Notes under the pieces: generated by a model
The model's input: the letters and a program-made list of their open reading frames with translations, nothing else
Databases searched by the model: none
What the model was told of the DNA's origin: nothing
Program-made: the position numbers and the translations under genes
From: Herbaspirillum sp. YR522
GTDB taxonomy: Bacteria; Pseudomonadota; Gammaproteobacteria; Burkholderiales; Burkholderiaceae_D
NCBI RefSeq assembly: GCF_000282575.1
Contig: NZ_AKJA01000121.1
Location: 1-37,197 of the forward strand
DNA length: 37,197 nucleotides
Reading direction: 5' to 3'
Part shown: positions 31,915 through 37,197 of the stretch, piece after piece
Layout of the letters: every line of letters begins with the position of its first letter
Position numbering within the stretch: position 1 is the stretch's first letter

Positions 31915-32318
31915 GATGATTCCCCCTTTGAACCGAATGTAGACCGGCAGCCGGGCGGCCATAATCGGGGAAATCCTGAGCATCGAAGGGCAATGTTCGC
32001 AACTAGCGGGAAGTGGCGATGGCGTCCAGGCTGACAAATAACTGAACGGTCGTTCTATCAAGGGGGGGCGGCGCGCCATCAGGGCTTGCAGCCCATCTTG
32101 GTGCATCCTGATATGAGGTTTAATGAGATATTTATTTGCCTGATGATGTGGTTTTAGATCCACGATTACTCGTATTTCTCGCTGTATGAAACGCATGTGG
32201 GCGCAGGCCATGACCGGACCCGGAAAACGCAGGCAATCGCCAGGTGCCGCACGGCAAGTGTAAAGATCGGCGGTGGCTTACCGTAATGAAGTCATGTACA
32301 CCCGACATGGGGCACGAC
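31915..32318. other. Intergenic gap of about 400 bases
   Basis: Carries the divergent promoters of the secreted protein and the orphan protein. Includes a seven-G run near 32060, an A/T-rich section at 32110-32200 and no recognisable RNA or repeat. The open frame crossing it on the minus strand is an extension of the secreted-protein frame without coding character. Confidence 0.4.
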
Positions 32319-34034
32319 ATGACCATCGATACGGACATCGCGGTGGCAACGCGTGAGGCGTTGTCGCTCTTTACTGCCCACGCGGCAACGCCTGCGGACA
32401 GTGAGCCGGCGCACGCCTGGACGGCGCAGGACGACGGAGTGAGCCTGTCGTTGTCGGCGCAGGGGCGTTTGCTGGCGGCGGTGTCCGATACGGTGCAGGA
32501 TCAGGCGGTCGCGTCGCCGCAGCGTAGCGCCAGCGACCAGGCCGCAGTGCCGCGCCTGACGCTGTATGCCATCGAGGCCCGCCTGCTGGCCGCGCGCACC
32601 GGCGCCGCGGCCATCGCTCGCGCCGACGGCGAACTGCCCGCCACGAGCGACCCCGAGCGCCTGCGCCAGGCGTCGCAGGCGACCGAATCGCTCTACGGTC
32701 GCGCCCCCAATCCATTCGCCGCCCTTGGCCGCAGCGCGCTGTCGGCCATCGTCTACGACGAGAGCGGGGCCTACACTGCCAACGAGCGATTCGCCGCGGC
32801 CCGCCAGCGCGCCATGCTCGACCAGGCGTTCTGGCAGCCGGTGTTCGAGCGCGCACTGGCCAGCGGCGACTGGCGCACCGTGATCGAAGCCGGCCTGACG
32901 TTCTACGCCAGCCTGTCGCCGCTGGAGCAAAGCGCCTACCCGGCCGACTATGTGCAATCGATGCAGCAATACCTGGCGCTGGTCGACATCGACAGCGCCG
33001 GCACCATGCCGCCGGCACGGCAGCTCGAGCTGGCCAACTGGCTGCGATCGCTGGTGTTGCCGTCCGGCCCATTGGCGTTGGGCGGCGCGGCGGCCTGGCC
33101 CGGGCTGACGCTGCCGGCCGAGGCCTTGCTGGCTGGCGGTCCGCACCTGGCCGATCTGCTGCCGCGGTCGTCGATCGGTCCGGCCGCCGAACAGGCCAAC
33201 TACCAGGTTTTGCTGCAGCGGGTGTTCGGCGTGACGGATCGCCAGGACGAGCCGGCGGTCGCCCGTCGCCTGGCGCAATCGGTGAACGCCCGCGAGTTCC
33301 TGTCGCTGGCCGATCGCCGCTACCTGGCCGAGGCCTACGGCTATGTCGCCGCCAATGGCCTGGCCGCCGACCAGGTCGACCGGCTCGCCGGCAGCCTGGC
33401 CCGATACCGTTTTGCGCGCGCCGGCGCGACGCTGCGTCCGGCCGCCAGCGGCCAGCCCGGTGCCGGCCGCATGAGCAGCGCCGAGATGACCATGGCACAG
33501 CGCATGCTGGGCAGCAGTGCGGCACGCGAGACCCGGCTCGACCACGGCTTCCTGGCCTGGTTGCTCAATCCCGGCGCCGGATGGCGCGACGCGGGCGTGG
33601 CCGGCGAAATCAACCTGATGTCGCTGCAGCGGTTGCTGGCCGGCCTGGCGGCGGTCGATCCATGGCAAAGCGCCAGCCCGCGGGAGTCGCTCGAGATCGA
33701 CTACCGCTATGCGCTCTATCGCATCGGCCTGTTGCAGATGGAGCAGGGCGGTACGCAGTCGGCGTTGCCGATACCGGGCGGGCAAGCGCAGGCGCTGGCG
33801 GCGCAACTGGGAGCACTGGCGGTCGACGACAGCCTCGACCCCGGCCTGCTGGCCAACATGGTGGCGCTGCTGCGCATGTACCGCGCCGCATTCAACATGA
33901 GTGTGGCCGAGCAGCGCATCCTGAGTGAACTGGTGTATGCCGGCATGCGGCGCAAACGCACCCGTGTGCGCCGCCAGCGCCTGTGGTTGGCCTGGAGCGA
34001 ACGCAGTGCGCTGATGCCCTCGACCCCGACCTAG
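32319..34034 (+). CDS. Orphan protein of about 571 residues
   Basis: Long, clearly coding frame with the same strong third-position G/C bias as its neighbours. Candidate starts are 32286, 32307 and 32319; I prefer 32319 (MTIDTDIAVAT), where the protein-like composition begins. No signal peptide and no membrane helix. It is Ala-rich and predicted largely helical. Segments such as ALSAIVYDESGAYTANERFAAARQRAMLDQAFWQPVFERALASGDW and SPLEQSAYPADYVQSMQQYLAL recall an uncharacterised domain I associate with Pseudomonas and Burkholderiales proteins, with a tyrosine/serine pattern and a helical bundle, but I cannot name it. The C-terminus is basic (RRKRTRVRRQRLW). A secreted effector or a structural protein is possible; function unknown. 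Confidence 0.85.
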   Translation: MTIDTDIAVATREALSLFTAHAATPADSEPAHAWTAQDDGVSLSLSAQGRLLAAVSDTVQDQAVASPQRSASDQAAVPRLTLYAIEARLLAARTGAAAIARADGELPATSDPERLRQASQATESLYGRAPNPFAALGRSALSAIVYDESGAYTANERFAAARQRAMLDQAFWQPVFERALASGDWRTVIEAGLTFYASLSPLEQSAYPADYVQSMQQYLALVDIDSAGTMPPARQLELANWLRSLVLPSGPLALGGAAAWPGLTLPAEALLAGGPHLADLLPRSSIGPAAEQANYQVLLQRVFGVTDRQDEPAVARRLAQSVNAREFLSLADRRYLAEAYGYVAANGLAADQVDRLAGSLARYRFARAGATLRPAASGQPGAGRMSSAEMTMAQRMLGSSAARETRLDHGFLAWLLNPGAGWRDAGVAGEINLMSLQRLLAGLAAVDPWQSASPRESLEIDYRYALYRIGLLQMEQGGTQSALPIPGGQAQALAAQLGALAVDDSLDPGLLANMVALLRMYRAAFNMSVAEQRILSELVYAGMRRKRTRVRRQRLWLAWSERSALMPSTPT

Positions 34035-34065
34035 GGCTGGCCGATGCGCCTGGTCCAGGGCCGCT

Positions 34066-35133
34066 TCAGGGCAGGTTCTCGCGCAGGATCACGCTGATGC
34101 GTACCGCCTCCACTGCGGCCAGCACGTCGCGCCGGGCGCGCAGGTTGCCGAAGATGCGCACGCAATTCATGACCATGTTCTGCGGATGCTGGGTCAGCAC
34201 CGCGTCGAGCGTGCCATCGATGAGCAGGCCGCGCGTATCGGGCGTGAGCCCATGGCCGATGAACACCACCTTCTGGTCGCGTCCGCTCTCCTTGAGGGCC
34301 CGCCCGACGCCGTCCGAGGCGCCACCGATGTTGTACATGCCGGCCAGGTCCGGATACTGCTCGAGCAGCGTGCGCGCCTGCTTGTAGTTGGTATCGGCGT
34401 CGTCGTGCCCTTCGCGCAGGCCCACCACCTGCACCTGCGGGCACATTTCTTCCAGCGCATGCTGGAAACCCATCTCGCGCTCTTCGTGTCCCCGATAGCT
34501 CAGGCTGCCGGCGATCATGGCGATCTTGGCCGGGGTGCGTGGGCCGCCGGCATTGAGGCGCTCGGGTCCCAGGAAGCGCGCCAGCAGGTAGCCGGCGGTG
34601 CGTCCGGCGGCACGGTTGTCCATGCCGACGTAGGCGGCACGGCGCGAATTGGACAGGTCCGAGATCAGCGTGAGCACATGCACCCCGGCGTCGACCAGCG
34701 CATTGACCGCTTCGCGCACCAGCGGATGCTCCAGCGCCATGAAGGCCACCCCGTCGGCCTGGCGCCCGTAGTGCAACAGGCGTTGCGCCAGCACATGCGG
34801 ATTGAAGCCCTCGATGTGGTGGTACTTGCAACGCACGTTGAACGGCGCCAGCTGTTCTTCGGCAAAGCCGATGTAGTCGCCCAGCATCTGCATGTAGCGG
34901 TTGCTGCGCGGCGGCAGCAGGAACACCAGCTGCATCGGGCGCGGCTGTATCGCCTGGTACAGGTCGGCCTCGGGCAGGTAGTCCAGTTCGGCGGCGGCCC
35001 GCATTACCTTTTGCATCGTCGCGCTGCGCACGCCGGGACGCCGGTTGAGGACGCGGTCGACCGTGGCGGTAGAGACGCCGGCGGCGGCAGCGATGTCGGC
35101 CACGCGGGCGCGGGAGGGGATCTTGTCTGGCAT
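34066..35133 (-). CDS. LacI-family transcriptional regulator
   Basis: 355 residues from the ATG at 35133, where the LacI helix-turn-helix begins in the expected place (ARVADIAAAAGVSTATVDRVLNRRPGVRSATMQKV). A TTG 18 bases upstream could add six residues. The effector domain is a periplasmic-binding-protein-like fold (PMQLVFLLPPRSNRYMQML, GVHVLTLISDLSNSRRAAYVGMDNRAAGRTAGYLLARFLG, FIGHGLTPDTRGLLIDGTLDAVLTQHPQNM) of the sugar-binding type. Divergent from the TRAP transporter genes by 227 bases rich in ATCAAA motifs. It most likely represses the TRAP operon and itself in response to a sugar or sugar acid. Confidence 0.93.
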   Translation of the reverse strand: MPDKIPSRARVADIAAAAGVSTATVDRVLNRRPGVRSATMQKVMRAAAELDYLPEADLYQAIQPRPMQLVFLLPPRSNRYMQMLGDYIGFAEEQLAPFNVRCKYHHIEGFNPHVLAQRLLHYGRQADGVAFMALEHPLVREAVNALVDAGVHVLTLISDLSNSRRAAYVGMDNRAAGRTAGYLLARFLGPERLNAGGPRTPAKIAMIAGSLSYRGHEEREMGFQHALEEMCPQVQVVGLREGHDDADTNYKQARTLLEQYPDLAGMYNIGGASDGVGRALKESGRDQKVVFIGHGLTPDTRGLLIDGTLDAVLTQHPQNMVMNCVRIFGNLRARRDVLAAVEAVRISVILRENLP

Positions 35134-35360
35134 CGGGGCCCTGATTGGCAAGCTTGATCACATCAAAAACCATCAAAAAACGACTTTGACCATTTTGATC
35201 TCGAGGCGATATTCTTCGCCTTGCCCTGATTTGATTGGATTTTTCGTACGTGGCGTAGGTAAAGTCTAAATCAATTCAAATCAAAATACATCATCAAACG
35301 GGCCTGGCGCAGATGGCCGTCGGCCACTGCCACCATAAGATCAATCTCGAGGAGACAACC
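35134..35360. promoter_or_regulatory. Divergent promoter/operator region of the LacI and TRAP genes
   Basis: Two adjacent 10-base copies of CATCAAAAA(C/A) lie at 35161-35180. ATCAAAA (35172-35178) and TTTTGAT (35193-35199) form an inverted repeat, and further ATCAAA/TTTGAT words lie near 35229-35300. LacI-type operators are often A/T-rich palindromes like these. GAGGAG precedes the DctP ATG by about 7 bases. Confidence 0.5.
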
Positions 35361-36401
35361 ATGAGCAAGCTTGCCGAAGATTTTCGTTCCAGCCGCCGCG
35401 GCTTTTTGAAGACGGCCTCGGTGGCGTCTGCCGCGCTGGCCACCGGGCTCTACGGCAATAGTGCCCATGCCGCCGAATTCACCTTGAAGTACGGCAACAA
35501 CCTGCCGATGACGCACCCGATGAATGTGCGCGCCAAGGAAATGGCGGAAAAGATCGCGGCCGAATCCAAGGGGCGGGTCGAGTTGCAGGTGTACTCCAAC
35601 GGCCAGTTGGGCACCGACACCGACATGCTGTCGCAGGTGCGCTCGGGCGCCATCGATTTCTTCACCATCTCGCCCGAGGTGCTGGGGACCCTGGTATCGG
35701 CCGGGCAGTTGAGCGGCGTCGGCTTTGCGTTCAAGGACTATGGGCAGGTGTGGGCCGCCATGGATGGCGACCTGGGCGCGCTGGTGCGGCGCGAACTGGC
35801 GGCCAAGACGTCGCTGTTCGCCTTCGAGAAATGCTGGGACAACGGCTACCGCCAGGTCACCACCAGCACCCGCGCCATCACCAGGCCGGAAGACTTCAAG
35901 GGCATGAAGCTGCGGGTGCCGCCCAGCCCGCTGGCGACTTCGCTGTTCCGCGGTTTCGACGCCTCGCCCACCAGCATCAATTTCGCCGAGGTGTATTCGG
36001 CGTTGCAGACCAAGATCGTGGAGGGGCAGGAAAACCCGCTGGCGGTGATCTCCACCGTCAAGTTCTACGAGGTGCAGAAGTTCTGTTCGATGACCAACCA
36101 CGTCTGGAGCGGCTTCTGGTTCATGGGCAACAAGAAGTCGTTCGAACGCTTGCCCAAGGACCTGCAGGAAATCGTCAGTCGCAACATCAATGAGGCGGGC
36201 GTGAAGCAGCGGGTCGACGTCAAGGCGCTCAATGAATCGCTGGTGGCCGACATGAAAGCCAAGGGATTGCAGTTCAACAACATCGACAACGATGCCTTCC
36301 GCGCCAAGCTGCGCAGCGCCGGCTTCTACACCGAGTGGCACAAGAAGTTCGGTGACGAAGCCTGGGCCACCCTCGAGAAGTACACCGGCAAGCTGGCCTG
36401 A
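35361..36401 (+). CDS. dctP: TRAP transporter substrate-binding protein (DctP family), Tat-exported
   Basis: 346 residues. The start at 35361 follows GAGGAGAC. The N-terminus has a twin-arginine signal (SSRRGFLKTASVASAALATG, then AHAAEF), unlike many DctP proteins that use Sec. The mature domain is canonical: LKYGNNLPMTHPMNVRAKEMAEKI, VRSGAIDFFTISPEVLGTL, and the conserved arginine that binds the substrate carboxylate in GMKLRVPPSP. The family captures organic acids for an Na+-driven permease. The next gene, 12 bases downstream, encodes the fused membrane subunits. The LacI neighbour suggests a sugar-acid ligand (inference). Confidence 0.95.
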   Translation: MSKLAEDFRSSRRGFLKTASVASAALATGLYGNSAHAAEFTLKYGNNLPMTHPMNVRAKEMAEKIAAESKGRVELQVYSNGQLGTDTDMLSQVRSGAIDFFTISPEVLGTLVSAGQLSGVGFAFKDYGQVWAAMDGDLGALVRRELAAKTSLFAFEKCWDNGYRQVTTSTRAITRPEDFKGMKLRVPPSPLATSLFRGFDASPTSINFAEVYSALQTKIVEGQENPLAVISTVKFYEVQKFCSMTNHVWSGFWFMGNKKSFERLPKDLQEIVSRNINEAGVKQRVDVKALNESLVADMKAKGLQFNNIDNDAFRAKLRSAGFYTEWHKKFGDEAWATLEKYTGKLA

Positions 36402-36413
36402 TCGGAGCACACC

Positions 36414-37197
36414 ATGGAAGTCGCCATGAACGAAGCCTTGCATGACCAGGGCCGGGACGGCGCACGCCACCACCATCCGGCGGCGCGCACCCTGATCGGC
36501 CTGAACCGCGGGCTGATGCATGTCGTCGGTGCCGCCGCGGCGGCCCTGGTGGTGGCCGAGACGGCGGTGCTGCTGACCGGCGTGATCTATCGCTACGCGC
36601 TGCATGACCCGTTGATCTGGTCGGATGAACTGGCCTCCATCCTGTTCATCTGGCTGTCGATGCTGGGTGCGGTGCTGGCGCTGGATCGCGGCGAGCACAT
36701 GCGGCTGACCGCCATCGTCGGCAAGCTTTCGCAGGCGGCCCGCGTGTGGTGCGAGACAGTGGCCGCGCTGGTGGTGTGCATCTTCGTGCTGATGGTGATC
36801 CACCCGGCGCTGGACCACGCCATCGAGCAGATGGCCATTACCACCCCGGCCCTGGAGTTGCCCGACGGCCTGCGTGCGGCGGCGTTGCCGGTGGGCGCCA
36901 TCCTGATGCTGCTGGCGGCCGTCTCGCGCATGGCGGCCGAGACCACGTTGCGGCAACTGGCCTCGGCGTTGCTGGTGGTGGCCGCCATCGCTGGCGGCCT
37001 GTGGCTGGCCAGGCCGGCCCTGCTGGCCATGGGCAACTACAACCTGATCGTGTTCTTCGTGCTGCTGATCGGGGTCTGCGTGGCCGCTGGCATCCCGATT
37101 GCGTTCGCCTTCGGCACCGCCACCATGGCCTACCTGGCGCTGGCCACCAACGCGCCGTTGTCGATCGTGGTCAGCCGCATGGACGAGGGCATGTCGA
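36414..37197 (+). CDS. dctQM: Fused TRAP permease DctQ-DctM, 3'-truncated by the window
   Basis: Start at ATG 36414 with GGAG 6 bases upstream, 12 bases after DctP; 261 codons are visible with no stop before the window ends. The first ~200 residues are a DctQ-type four-helix subunit (VIYRYALHDPLIWSDELASI, FIWLSMLGAVLALDRGEHMRLT), with the last hydrophobic helix leading into a DctM-like opening (NLIVFFVLLIGVCVAAGIPIAF, GTATMAYLALATNAPLSIVV). This is the natural DctQ-DctM fusion of the type seen in some sialic-acid and other TRAP systems. The rest of the M domain lies outside the window. Confidence 0.9.
   Translation, partial: MEVAMNEALHDQGRDGARHHHPAARTLIGLNRGLMHVVGAAAAALVVAETAVLLTGVIYRYALHDPLIWSDELASILFIWLSMLGAVLALDRGEHMRLTAIVGKLSQAARVWCETVAALVVCIFVLMVIHPALDHAIEQMAITTPALELPDGLRAAALPVGAILMLLAAVSRMAAETTLRQLASALLVVAAIAGGLWLARPALLAMGNYNLIVFFVLLIGVCVAAGIPIAFAFGTATMAYLALATNAPLSIVVSRMDEGMS

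Noticed and set aside
35271-36956. 561-codon minus-strand frame opposite the TRAP genes
   Set aside because: Antisense shadow; both TRAP genes have clear family motifs and ribosome-binding sites.
1-37197. CRISPR arrays, transposons, tRNA or rRNA genes
   Set aside because: No spaced direct repeats, transposase motifs, terminal inverted repeats or tRNA-like cloverleaf seen on either strand by eye; the only tandem repeat is inside the Q-rich gene.

Overview
The window is GC-rich, densely coded DNA from a betaproteobacterium, most likely Burkholderiales and plausibly Oxalobacteraceae. That placement is an inference from strong G/C third-position bias, abundant LysR/AraC/IclR regulators, CaiB/BaiF CoA-transferases, a TRAP uptake system and a PEP-CTERM (exosortase-type) surface protein. 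I see no rRNA, tRNA, CRISPR array, insertion sequence or phage gene. The DNA reads as ordinary chromosome with many small divergent regulator/target modules.

Layout. 1-919: 3' part of a nitronate monooxygenase-like flavoprotein. 928-7333: a probable acyl-CoA catabolic module. It has two related CaiB/BaiF CoA-transferases, a solute-binding-protein-like protein without a signal peptide (stop/start overlap with the first transferase), a MaoC hydratase, an anion/sugar-acid MFS permease and an IclR regulator, arranged around an AT-rich divergent promoter. 7340-11091: a minus-strand operon of a Tat-exported bicovalent FAD oxidase, a membrane GGDEF cyclase and a periplasmic solute-binding-like protein. 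11625-13238: a chemoreceptor. 13241-16603: an MFS exporter, an EamA exporter, an OmpA-type lipoprotein and a FecR-domain protein. 16762-19144: an AraC regulator divergent from an aldo/keto reductase, followed by a 43-residue exported peptide gene. 19177-20690: a GlcG/HbpS-like exported protein divergent from a LysR regulator with a perfect operator-like palindrome. 20658-21443: a Crp/Fnr-fold regulator. 21592-23122: a PEP-CTERM protein, a Q/N/S-rich tandem-repeat protein and a 28-residue membrane peptide, with two clear intrinsic terminators.

23192-25715: an exported argininosuccinate-lyase-superfamily protein and a LysR regulator. 25826-26458: a LysE-type exporter. 26599-27807: an HD-GYP c-di-GMP phosphodiesterase. 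27984-29383: a fluoride riboswitch in front of a CLC-F type fluoride/proton antiporter, the clearest RNA-plus-protein system in the window. 29396-31546: an Fsr-like exporter divergent from an AraC regulator. 31540-34034: a small secreted protein and a large orphan protein. 34066-37197: a LacI regulator divergent from a TRAP transporter (Tat-dependent DctP and a fused DctQ-DctM cut by the window end).

The candidates for something undescribed are the CoA-transferase module with its signal-less binding protein, the exported lyase, the FAD oxidase/GGDEF/binding-protein operon, and the orphan 571-residue protein. The fluoride unit is a known type of system but is well preserved and easy to test.
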